Part shown: positions 9,045 through 16,111 of the stretch, in pieces
Position numbering within the stretch: the stretch's first letter is position 1
Layout: each line of letters opens with the position of its first letter
Origin: Chlorobiaceae bacterium
GTDB taxonomy: Bacteria > Bacteroidota > Chlorobiia > Chlorobiales > Chlorobiaceae
Length of the DNA: 32,596 nt
Direction of reading: 5' to 3'
Assembly: GCA_016927285.1 (NCBI GenBank)
Contig: JAFGMZ010000156.1
Span: 1-32,596 of the forward strand
Notes under the pieces: model-generated
The model's input: only the letters and a program-made list of their open reading frames with translations
Databases searched by the model: none
Told to the model about the DNA's origin: nothing
Made by a program: the position numbers and the translations under genes

Positions 9045-9080
9045 GCAACAAACCGGCACAAACAACAAGAGAGCAACAAA
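9045..9080 (+). repeat. Candidate integrase arm sites, left end (GCAACAAA x2)
   Basis: GCAACAAA occurs at 9045-9052 and 9073-9080 within 80 bases of the attL core. The same octamer in the same orientation occurs at 17305-17312 and 17436-17443 near attR. Arm-type sites flanking the core are expected for tyrosine integrases with an N-terminal arm-binding domain; the assignment is inference from position and repetition. Confidence 0.5.
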
Positions 9081-9087
9081 ACTACAC

Positions 9088-9114
9088 AAAAAAGCCGGGA
9101 ATTACGCTCCCGGC
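9088..9114 (-). terminator. Intrinsic terminator for leftward element transcription
   Basis: Stem GCCGGGA/TCCCGGC with a seven-base loop (9094-9114). Reading the minus strand, the stem is followed by six U residues (A-run 9088-9093). It closes the leftward transcript just inside attL and would keep element transcription out of the chromosomal genes. Confidence 0.85.
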
Positions 9115-9159
9115 AATCATCCTGAACCTTGGCAGAACCTTAGTATATTCTCAACTCAA

Positions 9160-9429
9160 CTACCCCACGCCGTCCCTCTGAATCCTCCGTTGCCGGAAGT
9201 ACTCCTCAAGCCTCTGAAGGTTCTGCCGCCGCCTGATCCTATCCTCGATCTGTCGAAGCACAGCCTCCCTTCTCTCAGCATGCTCAACGATATTGCTGCC
9301 GGCCACGATCCCCACCCACGGCTCAACCTTGCTCTTGCGCCGTGCCTCAACAATATCCATCCGCTTCTCGACAATAACCACTTCATCAAGCAATATCAGG
9401 GTTTCGGCATCATCTCGGCAACTTCTCAT
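9160..9429 (-). CDS. Small charged hypothetical protein at the element's left end
   Basis: An 89-residue ORF starting at ATG 9429, rich in Arg and Glu, with a likely helical or coiled-coil C-terminal half (HAERREAVLRQIEDRIRRRQ). I do not recognise a family. Support comes from its position between the lipoprotein gene and the strong minus-strand terminator at 9088-9114. Against it, high Arg/Glu content can also come from a non-coding shadow, and overlapping ORFs exist in two other frames. No clear ribosome site. Confidence 0.45.
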   Translation of the reverse strand: MRSCRDDAETLILLDEVVIVEKRMDIVEARRKSKVEPWVGIVAGSNIVEHAERREAVLRQIEDRIRRRQNLQRLEEYFRQRRIQRDGVG

Positions 9430-9557
9430 GGCACAACTCTATTAAATCATCTAAAGCATCTTTCAGGTATAATCAGGCATTGCTCACAAAAAACATCACC
9501 GCCAAAGGAAACACTATGTATCGGGCACCTGCTCATGCGCATTCTCCCAGATTGTTG

Positions 9558-10004
9558 TCAATTATCACCATCACCAGTTATCTGTGCAGCAGGTACAGTT
9601 AAGGATTGCTCTCGCCGTGTATATTCAAGAACATCATCCCAAAATCCTTGTTCTCCCGTTTTCTGGCGAGGTAGTTCCTCGATGATAGCCGCAGCTTTCT
9701 CTGGCTTAGATGCGACATTCTCTGAAGCTGGCGCAATTTCATCAGTAGCCGATGCACTCTCGTCGGGTCGAGGAGCGACTTCCTCAGCATCAGGAGCAGC
9801 TTCTTCAGTATTATTTGGTGCCGCGTAATCCTCAACACGCCTCTGCTTCCCACCGACAACCAACCATATCTCACCGGTCAATCTATCAACTTTGTACATA
9901 CGCCCATTGCCAACATTGTGATATTCGTATCTCTGGCCGCATGCCGATACGACCACAAGACTTGCGATCATCATGGCATTTCGAAAAAACTTTCCAACTG
10001 TCAT
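9558..10004 (-). CDS. Small lipoprotein with acidic Ala/Pro/Glu-rich linker (element cargo)
   Basis: A 148-residue protein with a lipoprotein signal: basic start MTVGKFFRNAM, hydrophobic core MIASLVVVSAC and a lipobox (VSAC) with Cys at about residue 22. A short motif YKVDRLTGEIWLVVGGKQRRV (about 37-58) resembles the small KVDRxTGxxW segments seen in many secreted proteins of unknown role. Residues 60-115 are low-complexity Glu/Ala/Pro/Ser, probably an extended periplasmic linker. The C-terminal 30 residues are polar. Function unknown. Lipoproteins carried by temperate phages and satellites sometimes block superinfection, which is only a suggestion here. Confidence 0.8.
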   Translation of the reverse strand: MTVGKFFRNAMMIASLVVVSACGQRYEYHNVGNGRMYKVDRLTGEIWLVVGGKQRRVEDYAAPNNTEEAAPDAEEVAPRPDESASATDEIAPASENVASKPEKAAAIIEELPRQKTGEQGFWDDVLEYTRREQSLTVPAAQITGDGDN

Positions 10005-10099
10005 TCCAATTCATTGAAAAGGTTATTGATTCTATTCACAAAGTATTGATTCTGAAGTAACTTCGCAGAACACATAAAGCCCAAAACCTCACCATTTTA

Positions 10100-10140
10100 T
10101 TGCCCCTTTTTATGGACTTCAGAAATCCCAGAATGTCCAG
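10100..10140 (-). repeat. Isolated copy of the element's ~37-bp repeat
   Basis: Shares TTTTTATGG-A/C-CT and the CAGAAA core with the four copies at 11045-11277. It lies between the two lipoprotein genes and is probably non-coding. Confidence 0.65.
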
Positions 10141-10209
10141 AAACCATGCAAACCACTTCGTAATAAGGGTAAGGACAGGGGGCATAGAAAGAGGATTGGA
10201 GGCCTGTTC

Positions 10210-10758
10210 TCACTTCCCGTGGTTTATTTCAAGCAACTTCCTTTTCTCAGCCTGAAACTCTTCTTCAGTTAGGATGCCACGCGCCTTAAGATCAGCAAGC
10301 TTTTTCAACTCTGCGTATACATCGACCTGCTTCTCGACACGAACAACAGTGTCTCTCGCTGTTGGCCTGCCTTCAGCGTCATACGCTTCTTGAGTTGATA
10401 CTGCTACCGTCGGATTACTTGCGACCCCTTCTGTTCCAGGGCGCACAAGACGGAACTTAAGATCTACCTGCGGCCACTTAGCAAAACCGGCTCCGATCTC
10501 ATTCACAGACACAACTTCCGCAACCATACCTTTGCTCGCCGCAAATTCGTTAGCCTTCTTGTATGCTTGCGCTCGAAGAGTCCCGACAGGCGTAAAACCA
10601 GTTGTACCTGTCTTTGTAACAGTGTAGACTTCACCAGCGGAAAGCATGATTGGTGAAGTAGTAGAACATCCACTCTGCAAAAGCAGAGTGGTGAGCACTG
10701 CGTTAACTGTAAGCATGACTTTCAACGTCGCAATTAGATTCCAACCAGTTTTTTTCAT
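10210..10758 (-). CDS. Lipoprotein with C-terminal SHOCT-like domain (element cargo)
   Basis: A 182-residue protein. The N-terminus is a lipoprotein signal: MKKTGWNLIATLKVMLTVNAVLTTLLL, then lipobox LQSGC with Cys near residue 31. The middle (about 45-110) is a compact domain including YTVTKTGTTGFTPVGTLRAQAYKKANEFAASKG, resembling small periplasmic lipoprotein folds. The C-terminal 30 residues (ELKKLADLKARGILTEEEF...) match the SHOCT short helical domain, often an oligomerisation tag. The start ATG 10758 opens directly into the signal. Being carried on the element and located with another lipoprotein, it is probably accessory cargo; the target is unknown. Confidence 0.82.
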   Translation of the reverse strand: MKKTGWNLIATLKVMLTVNAVLTTLLLQSGCSTTSPIMLSAGEVYTVTKTGTTGFTPVGTLRAQAYKKANEFAASKGMVAEVVSVNEIGAGFAKWPQVDLKFRLVRPGTEGVASNPTVAVSTQEAYDAEGRPTARDTVVRVEKQVDVYAELKKLADLKARGILTEEEFQAEKRKLLEINHGK

Positions 10759-11044
10759 GTTAGTATGGGGGCTATGTTATGTTTGTTACGCTGAGGAAAT
10801 TTTTTTCAATATACGAATCGCTGTTTTCCGTAGAATATTATTGTGCAATACCGGTATCGAAAAACTCCTTCATAGCCTCACGCTGCTCCCGAAGCAACGC
10901 GTTCATCATCTTTGACTGCTCACGGTATTTCAACCATGTCCCGCCCTTATAAGCGTTTCTCGACGCTGCCGCCTTTCCGCTTTCTGTTACCGGCCCGAAG
11001 CCTTAACATTTGTCAACAATCTCGGATACACCCTTGTCCTGATC

Positions 11045-11277
11045 TTGCCCCTTTTTTATGGCTTCGGAAAACTCGGGATAGTGCTCTTTTTTATGGACTT
11101 CAGAAATTCCGGATAGCCCGTAATCCTCCCCAAATCCTCCCCATTTCCTTGCCCTTTTTATGGCCTCCAGAAAGTCCAGAATCTTTCCCAAAACCTTAGT
11201 ATTTCCTTAGGTGTTTTTCTGCCCCGAACCTTGCTAAAACCTTGCCCTTTTTATGGCCTCAGAAAACCCGGTGTAGC
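11045..11277 (-). repeat. Cluster of four ~37-bp degenerate direct repeats
   Basis: Copies begin near 11045, 11082, 11148 and 11241 (a fifth at 10100). All share a core TTTTTATGGCCTCAGAAA-like stretch preceded by TTGCCC or TGCTC and followed by a C/G-rich tail. Orientation is the same in all; spacing is irregular (37, 66, 93 bases), so this is not a CRISPR array. The cluster lies downstream of the primase genes, a position compatible with iterons. Confidence 0.75.
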
Positions 11278-11390
11278 GCTTCTGAATAACAGGTTTTGAC
11301 AGGTTCGCCCGCTTTTGGATTAGAACTTTTTACAACCACCCTGACAGAGCGACCCTTGCCCTGATCTCGGCCTTACCGTCCGCGCCGGAA

Positions 11391-11441
11391 GTTGAGTTTT
11401 GTTGAGTAGCTCGACCGGCCCAAATCTTAACAAAACTTAAC
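11391..11441 (+). other. 15-bp hairpin in non-coding DNA
   Basis: GTTGAGTTTTGTTGA at 11391-11405 pairs with TTAACAAAACTTAAC at 11427-11441 around a 21-base loop. The only two non-Watson-Crick positions are G-T, which form G-U pairs only in a plus-strand RNA. No U-tract follows, so a simple terminator is unlikely. Confidence 0.55.
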
Positions 11442-11599
11442 CATTCCCTTTGTCCGGAGCTATCCGTTTCATGCCTCAATATCATAATCAGAATACCTGC
11501 TTTTACCGACACTAAAAACTATTAAGTCAATCAGTTCTGAATCATCAAAACCCATGTATATATCAATTCTTTGCCGCATTGCTTGCCTCTACTGCAACG

Positions 11600-11824
11600 T
11601 TATCGCAGAAATATCCACACTGCATCAACGAATAGAATATCGCTATAACGCTGACGTATGAGCCTGTTTTGTTGATCGGATGTGCCCGACCACCTACAAG
11701 AGATAATCCCGCCGATCTGCGGAATACCGCCGCGCCGGACACTCTCCCGGATCTCACCCGCCGGAACCTGAAAAAACCCCGCCATAAACGGCTCAGGTTG
11801 AACGATCTCCCGCCGCCTATACAT
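11600..11824 (-). CDS. Possible small protein overlapping the Toprim gene end
   Basis: A 74-residue ORF starting at ATG 11824, overlapping the stop of the Toprim-like gene by eight bases, as coupled genes do. The product is basic and contains PAGEIRESVRRGG; no family recognised. A second frame is open over the same stretch (11563..11757), and codon evidence is poor, so this is a weak call. Confidence 0.3.
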   Translation of the reverse strand: MYRRREIVQPEPFMAGFFQVPAGEIRESVRRGGIPQIGGIISCRWSGTSDQQNRLIRQRYSDILFVDAVWIFLR

Positions 11825-12722
11825 TGATAGCCTGCTCTCTCAGGATAAAATCAGCAAGGTCAAGGCCTGCGACCCGATCCTCTTCACTTGCCCGCCGTTC
11901 AAGCACATCCGAAACCCTCACGCCCGGCATCTGATCCACTGCAGCCTTCCACTTCTCGAACGCGCCAAGGTCAGGGAACAGTGTTACTTCCCGGCCTCTC
12001 AGAAGGCCCAGTTTCACTACTTTGAGATTGCCTTTTCCGGCTGTCGCAGTCCAGATATATTCCGGCATGAACCCGGCTGCAACTATCGCCGTCTTTTCGC
12101 TCTCCACAACAGCCACCGGCTTCACGGGATCCGCTGCTAACAGATGCTCCCCGAACAGGCACTGCCTCAAGTGATACAGCTCGATCTTCAACGCCTTGTG
12201 AACCCAGGTAACATGATTGAACGGCTCTTTCACTCGCCGGCCTGTCACCGCATCATACAGCATGATCTTTCCACCCCTGATCTTGCCGGTAACGTCCTGC
12301 TGCCAGAATATCGAAGCTCCCGGCCAATGCCTCGACGTGCCGACGTGATAGGCATCGACAAGCCGGAAGGCTATCTCTTCGCCGAATACGCTGCATAGCC
12401 ACAAAGCGAAATTGTTATGCCCGTAACCCGTCAGGCTCCGGCCCGCTGTCTCTGCATCAATGGACGACGGTTCAGGCTCCGGCATCGGCTCCTTTCGTCT
12501 CGCTGCTGCTGTCGGCGGTTTCGTGCCAGTTTGCCGGAAATACTCGCTCGGTCTCAGGTGATAGCCACATGAATCTTCCCTGTCACACCTCCCGACCTCA
12601 TCGGCAACCTGTTCGCCGGTCAAGGTATCGACATACCGGACGAACCTCCGCTGTTGTCGGCAAGCAGGGCAAGCGTACTTTACGCCACCCCGCTCAAGCC
12701 TATACCTGAAATCGCCTGTCAT
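11817..12722 (-). CDS. Zinc-finger/Toprim-like primase component of mobile element
   Basis: A 301-residue protein resembling the DUF6371/CHC2-type replication proteins of Bacteroidetes/Chlorobi elements. The N-terminus has a zinc ribbon (YACPACRQQ ... GRCDREDSCGYH, residues 17-54). A Toprim-like centre follows: VAVVESEKTAIVAAGF near residue 205 (glutamate of the Toprim ExxxT/D block) and EVTLFPDLGAFEKW near residue 245 (aspartate). It is preceded on the same strand by the D5/P4-type helicase, 72 bases upstream, so the pair would form a split primase-helicase for element replication. The start ATG 12722 has only a weak ribosome site. Zinc and Toprim residues are visible; activity is inferred. 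Confidence 0.8.
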   Translation of the reverse strand: MTGDFRYRLERGGVKYACPACRQQRRFVRYVDTLTGEQVADEVGRCDREDSCGYHLRPSEYFRQTGTKPPTAAARRKEPMPEPEPSSIDAETAGRSLTGYGHNNFALWLCSVFGEEIAFRLVDAYHVGTSRHWPGASIFWQQDVTGKIRGGKIMLYDAVTGRRVKEPFNHVTWVHKALKIELYHLRQCLFGEHLLAADPVKPVAVVESEKTAIVAAGFMPEYIWTATAGKGNLKVVKLGLLRGREVTLFPDLGAFEKWKAAVDQMPGVRVSDVLERRASEEDRVAGLDLADFILREQAINV

Positions 12723-12744
12723 TATTACGCTTCTTTTCTTGTGG

Positions 12745-12785
12745 AAAAAAGATGTTTTCAGAATGTCCGAAATGTCGAAATGTCG
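12745..12785 (+). repeat. Inverted repeat flanking the primase-helicase gene, left copy
   Basis: A 41-bp sequence matching the reverse complement of 14157-14197 at 39 of 41 positions. It contains GATGTTTT and then three spaced GAATGTC/GAAATGTC units. It lies in the 72-base gap between the helicase and Toprim genes. Confidence 0.9.
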
Positions 12786-12794
12786 AAAACAGTG

Positions 12795-14300
12795 CTAAAA
12801 CGGAACCGGATCCAAGCGCCTAACACAACCGAACCCCCATCCCGTGCGCTTCACCTTCTCAAGTCCACAGGCCTCCAAGCGCTTCGAGAAATTCTGTTTC
12901 CCTAATGGCCTGTACCCGTCATCAGCGCAAAAGCTCTTATAGCCTTTGTAGAGTTCTCCTAACGTCTCGAAGCCGACACCTGAAGGCTCAAGCGCTTGTT
13001 CATCGACGAACATCTGAACGGAATCACTTTCCCGCTTATACTGGTCAACCGCACACCGTGCGGCATCGCATTCACTGAACCGACCCTGCTGGAGTAATCG
13101 CCGCAGCCCTTCCAGTGCCCAGTTCAAAACTCCCGGTAGTTCCGAAGCAATGATCTTGCCGGCAAGCCCTTTGTCCTGCTCCGCCTCAGGAATCGTAACC
13201 GTGAAGGGGATAATCAGGAACCGCCGAAAATATGCGTTCGTATGTTCGACATCTCTCGGCAGTTCGTTTGCATTAAAAATCAGCTTCGCATAATCTCTCA
13301 TAATGAACGGCTTTTCGTAAGGCAAGCGCCCTTCTACTGGCTCCCCTGAGACAAGCTGTTTAAACAAGCTCGCTTCAAGCTTGCCGTTTATCTCTGAAGC
13401 GTAATTCACAAGCTTGTCAGCTATCATCGCCCGGTAGTAACCGTTCCGGCTGTCGGTCAGGCTCGACAAGCTGTAACTGCTCGCGTTCTCCGCGCCAAGC
13501 AAGGCAAGCAGTATATCGAACCAAACACTCTTGCCGTTTGCGCCGGTGCCGTAAAGTAGCAGCGCCTTTTCAAGCTTCATGCCTCGAACGAACACGTAAC
13601 CCACAAACTCCGCTAAAACCCGCTGCGAATCTGTATCCGGAAGAACCCTCTCAAGGAATGAGCGGAACAAAGGCGCCTCAGCGTTCTCCCTGTACTCGAA
13701 CGGCAAAACATGCGTCAGGAAATCCGCGCTCCGGTGCTCACGCAGCCGGTGCCCATCGGCATCTATTTCAAGTGTGCCGTTCTGCAGGTTGATAAGGGTT
13801 CGCACCGTGCTAACGTCCGGCTGTGTCAGGTGCGCTTCGCTGTGGAACTGCTCAAGCAAGTCCTTCCGAAACTTGTAATCGTCGGCTCGATACCTCGGAA
13901 CGCCCGATCTCAGCGCCGCCGCCCCCAAAAATGCCTTCATATCATCAGGATCGACCCTCCGCCAATGCGCCCCGGTGTACACGTAAACGTTGCCGTTCTT
14001 TTTACAAACTCCCCAACCCTTATGTTTGGCTAAGTGAACTATATTCTTTACCGAGTATATTCGGTGATGAACCGCTCTCACTTCCTCGCCGCCGGCGACC
14101 CTGGCAAAATCGACCGGCTCGATCTCCTCAAGAAGCTGCCCAAGAATCTCACTTGCCGACATTTCGACATTTCGGACATTCGCAAAACATCTTTTTTTTC
14201 CTGATAATTGTGCAGTATTACCCGTTTCGGCACCGCCCTTGCTGCCGTCCAGCTGCTTGTTGGAAAACCCTGCCCTGATCTCATCAATGGTGCTGCTCAT
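12795..14300 (-). CDS. P4/D5-family primase-helicase (element replication protein)
   Basis: A 501-residue superfamily 3 helicase of the phage/plasmid primase P4 family. The D5 N-terminal region (about 120-230) includes LINLQNGTLEIDADGHRLREH and THVLPFEYRENAEAP. The ATPase carries Walker A LLYGTGANGKSVWFD near residue 265, Walker B-like DKLVNYASEIN and sensor-type KLIFNANELP. The C-terminus (about 400-495) is a winged-helix-like FETLGELYKGYKSFCADDGY segment. ATG 14300 has a strong GAGGAGG site eight bases upstream, confirming the long form, although an internal ATG at 14162 follows one copy of the inverted repeat. Residues 35-50 are encoded by that repeat. It works with the downstream Toprim protein to replicate the excised element. 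Confidence 0.92.
   Translation of the reverse strand: MSSTIDEIRAGFSNKQLDGSKGGAETGNTAQLSGKKRCFANVRNVEMSASEILGQLLEEIEPVDFARVAGGEEVRAVHHRIYSVKNIVHLAKHKGWGVCKKNGNVYVYTGAHWRRVDPDDMKAFLGAAALRSGVPRYRADDYKFRKDLLEQFHSEAHLTQPDVSTVRTLINLQNGTLEIDADGHRLREHRSADFLTHVLPFEYRENAEAPLFRSFLERVLPDTDSQRVLAEFVGYVFVRGMKLEKALLLYGTGANGKSVWFDILLALLGAENASSYSLSSLTDSRNGYYRAMIADKLVNYASEINGKLEASLFKQLVSGEPVEGRLPYEKPFIMRDYAKLIFNANELPRDVEHTNAYFRRFLIIPFTVTIPEAEQDKGLAGKIIASELPGVLNWALEGLRRLLQQGRFSECDAARCAVDQYKRESDSVQMFVDEQALEPSGVGFETLGELYKGYKSFCADDGYRPLGKQNFSKRLEACGLEKVKRTGWGFGCVRRLDPVPF
14157..14197 (-). repeat. Inverted repeat flanking the primase-helicase gene, right copy
   Basis: Reverse complement of 12745-12785 with two mismatches. 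This copy is inside the 5' coding region of the helicase gene (residues about 35-48, GKKRCFANVRNVEMS). Confidence 0.9.
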
Positions 14301-14391
14301 AATACCAGCCTCCTCGCGAAAACACTGGCTCGTGTGAGGACATACCGCAGCCTTAGGATAACCTGGCTGACTGTTCGTTTGATTTGGTATC

Positions 14392-14667
14392 TCATCGCTG
14401 CCCTCCTTGCTCTTTTGTGCATCGAATGCAGCCGTTCCGATCCACGTAGTAGCTGAACCTGAGCTTTGACGGGAAGTCCTTCAGGAGCACATACGCATCA
14501 CTACAGGCGCGCCGGACATTCCGCCTGTAGGCATCAAGATCGAAGGCTTTGAGATTGTCGGAAGGAATTGTATCTTTCTTTTGTGCTCGATCATTCGCCC
14601 GATCTTCACGATTCTGGTTTTGCCCTCTCGGACTCGCCCCCGGAAGGGCACTACTGTTTCCAGTCAT
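14392..14667 (-). CDS. Small hypothetical protein following xis
   Basis: A 91-residue protein starting MTGNSSALPGAS. The track begins at 14700, but ATG 14667 overlaps the preceding stop as ATGA and has GGAGG seven bases upstream, which settles the start. The N-terminal 40 residues are polar and disordered. The C-terminal half (AFDLDAYRRNVRRACSDAYV ... YYVDRNGCIRCTKEQ) looks like a small folded domain with two cysteines. No family recognised. Its placement between xis and the helicase suggests a role in replication control or excision. Confidence 0.78.
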   Translation of the reverse strand: MTGNSSALPGASPRGQNQNREDRANDRAQKKDTIPSDNLKAFDLDAYRRNVRRACSDAYVLLKDFPSKLRFSYYVDRNGCIRCTKEQGGQR

Positions 14668-14963
14668 TTTGCACCCTCCTTCACGGCTATGTGAGTACAA
14701 GCCGCCGCTTCGATCTCTTCAGCCGTAGCCTTGCGTCCCCGAAGCATCCATGCCTCAAGCTCCTCGCGATTGAAATAAATCGCCTTACCTGTCGGTTTGT
14801 AACACGGGATTCCGTTTGTGCTGGTGAGTTTGTAGAGATGAGACAGCGATAACCCTGTGAGAATTGCTGCTTCGCGCATGGTGAGAACAGTCTTGTTTGC
14901 CACAAGTAGTCCCTCGATACGCTCCAAGCGCTCATTCATCTGGTCAAGTTCAGGTAATGCCAT
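14664..14963 (-). CDS. Helix-turn-helix protein, MerR/excisionase (Xis) type
   Basis: A 99-residue DNA-binding protein. Residues 1-25 form a short coiled coil (LDQMNERLERIEGLLVANK). Residues 27-75 are the winged HTH of the excisionase family: LTMREAAILTGLSLSHLYKL then GIPCYKPTGKAIYFNREELEAWML. Such proteins direct excision and often act as transcription regulators. The ATG is one base inside a 10-bp outer stem of a three-way-junction fold (14965-15017), so translation or expression is likely controlled there. It is followed by the 91-aa gene with a four-base overlap. Confidence 0.9.
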   Translation of the reverse strand: MALPELDQMNERLERIEGLLVANKTVLTMREAAILTGLSLSHLYKLTSTNGIPCYKPTGKAIYFNREELEAWMLRGRKATAEEIEAAACTHIAVKEGAK

Positions 14964-14964
14964 T

Positions 14965-15037
14965 TTGCCTGTAAGGTTTGATTAACAAACTCAGTCTTTG
15001 TGACTGATTACAGGCAACTTCATAAAAGAAATGAAGT
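14965..15037 (-). promoter_or_regulatory. Three-way-junction fold plus hairpin in the xis leader
   Basis: Outer perfect 10-bp repeat TTGCCTGTAA (14965-14974) and TTACAGGCAA (15008-15017). Between them are two complete hairpins: GTTTG/CAAAC (14976-14990, five-base loop) and TCAGTC/GACTGA (14991-15007, five-base loop). A separate 7-bp hairpin ACTTCAT/ATGAAGT follows at 15017-15037. The outer stem includes the AGG nearest the xis start codon, so folding of a leader RNA would hide the ribosome site. It could equally act as DNA, as an operator, cruciform or single-strand origin. Confidence 0.7.
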
Positions 15038-15059
15038 GTGAGAATAGACAGGACTTACA

Positions 15060-15096
15060 TGTAAAGGGGTGTAAAGGATGTAAAGGATGTAAAGGA
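15060..15096 (+). repeat. Four tandem TGTAAAGGA iterons
   Basis: TGTAAAGGGG then three exact TGTAAAGGA units, head to tail at 9-10 bp, between the 331-aa gene stop and the xis leader. The spacing, close to one DNA turn, fits cooperative binding by a replication initiator or regulator. Confidence 0.85.
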
Positions 15097-15102
15097 TGAA
15101 CT

Positions 15103-16098
15103 CTATCCGCGATCAGTAATCCGACTAACGATTTCATGAATCATCGGCCCTTTGTCTGGGACACCTTTTTTACCAGTATTCAAACCCCCGGATAAAGTAG
15201 TATTGTTATCTTTGTAGTTACTCCTTGCCTGCCTCAGGTTGCTGAATGTTTCCGGGTTACCATCTGCCGAATAATCACCATTAAAGAAACGCGACCCGAT
15301 AAGACGGTCTGAAGCGCTCTTCTTTTTTACTAAACCGTTTTCTTTCAGAATCTCAAAAAGGTATGCAAGTAGAGTAATTTCATCTCGCCATTCACAAGGT
15401 TCTTCTACCACTCGTCTCGCCTTATCGAACTGTCCTTCGAAGGCTTCAGCACTGGCAATGAACCTCTCCTTTTGCAGCTCAGCTGTAAGCCGATCCAACT
15501 GTTCAGCTGTGCCCATCCACCCGATAAACTTCCGCGCTTGCAGTTCACCCGCCGCCGGTTCTCCGGCCTGCTCTGCTGGATCATCCTGCCCAACTCGCTC
15601 CGAAATCATGGCTTGAAGCTTCTGGAGAACAATAATCTTTCTCAATAAATCATCATCGCCAACCCATTCAGGGCAGCAAAAATCGTAACAAATGCGAGTA
15701 AAGTATGGATTCCCGGAACCATCCCATATGTCTGAAGGCCATTTCCCACCGAGCCGCTTGAAACATGCGGTCAAATATCGGTTCACCATTCCCGTGATAT
15801 ACCCCTGATACTCCTCTGGACTGCTCTGTACCTGATTGAGAATGGCTTCAAGAGACTTCCCCATCCAATCAGCGGGAGCATCCATGTAACACAGTGGTAT
15901 TTGAGGAAAGTTACGACCATCCTTTAAAAGCCCTTGCATATACTCGCCATATTCATCAGGGGCGGTTATCATCCATTGTTGACGGCGGTTGGCCTCCTTC
16001 GACGCCTCAGCAGGCCAATCTATCTCCCTTGCATTGCACAATTCAGCTCTAAGATCTCCCTCCGAAGGAGTCCATTCCGATCTATCAAATTCGCCCAT
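15103..16098 (-). CDS. Unknown 331-aa element protein
   Basis: Starts 13 bases after the integrase stop with AAGGGCG about eight bases upstream, so it is cotranscribed with int. I do not recognise a family. The N-terminal 150 residues are rich in Trp and Tyr (IDWPAEASKEANRRQQWM, KWPSDIWDGSG, FCCPEWVGDDD). The middle is helical. The C-terminal 110 residues (EWRDEITLLAYLFEILKENGLV ... SRFFNGDY ... FSNLRQARSNYK) vaguely resemble C-terminal regions of regulatory or accessory proteins from Bacteroidetes elements such as RteC, but I would not assign it. No signal peptide or membrane span. Confidence 0.8.
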   Translation of the reverse strand: MGEFDRSEWTPSEGDLRAELCNAREIDWPAEASKEANRRQQWMITAPDEYGEYMQGLLKDGRNFPQIPLCYMDAPADWMGKSLEAILNQVQSSPEEYQGYITGMVNRYLTACFKRLGGKWPSDIWDGSGNPYFTRICYDFCCPEWVGDDDLLRKIIVLQKLQAMISERVGQDDPAEQAGEPAAGELQARKFIGWMGTAEQLDRLTAELQKERFIASAEAFEGQFDKARRVVEEPCEWRDEITLLAYLFEILKENGLVKKKSASDRLIGSRFFNGDYSADGNPETFSNLRQARSNYKDNNTTLSGGLNTGKKGVPDKGPMIHEIVSRITDRG

Positions 16099-16111
16099 GT
16101 TCTCGCCCTTG

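Larger units (their letters stand above)
10759..11599. other. Repeat-rich region of the element without a convincing gene
   Basis: About 840 bases between the SHOCT lipoprotein start and the possible 74-aa ORF. It holds four copies of a ~37-bp repeat (11045-11277) and a 15-bp hairpin (11391-11441). ORFs called here (10646..10915, 10912..11199, 11003..11191, 11330..11512) lack ribosome sites or read through the repeats. It is a candidate replication origin or regulatory region. Confidence 0.6.

Noticed and set aside
9190-9828. Plus-strand ORF of 212 aa in the element
   Set aside because: Opposite the lipoprotein and 89-aa ORFs; composition (Ser/Pro/Ala repeats) mirrors the acidic linker of the lipoprotein on the other strand.
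11003-11191. 62-aa minus ORF with repeated xxFxEAIKK-type segments
   Set aside because: It reads through three copies of the ~37-bp DNA repeat; the amino-acid repetition is a by-product of the DNA repeats and there is no ribosome site.
11045-11277. Possible CRISPR array
   Set aside because: Repeats are degenerate, spacing is 37, 66 and 93 bases, and there are no cas genes.
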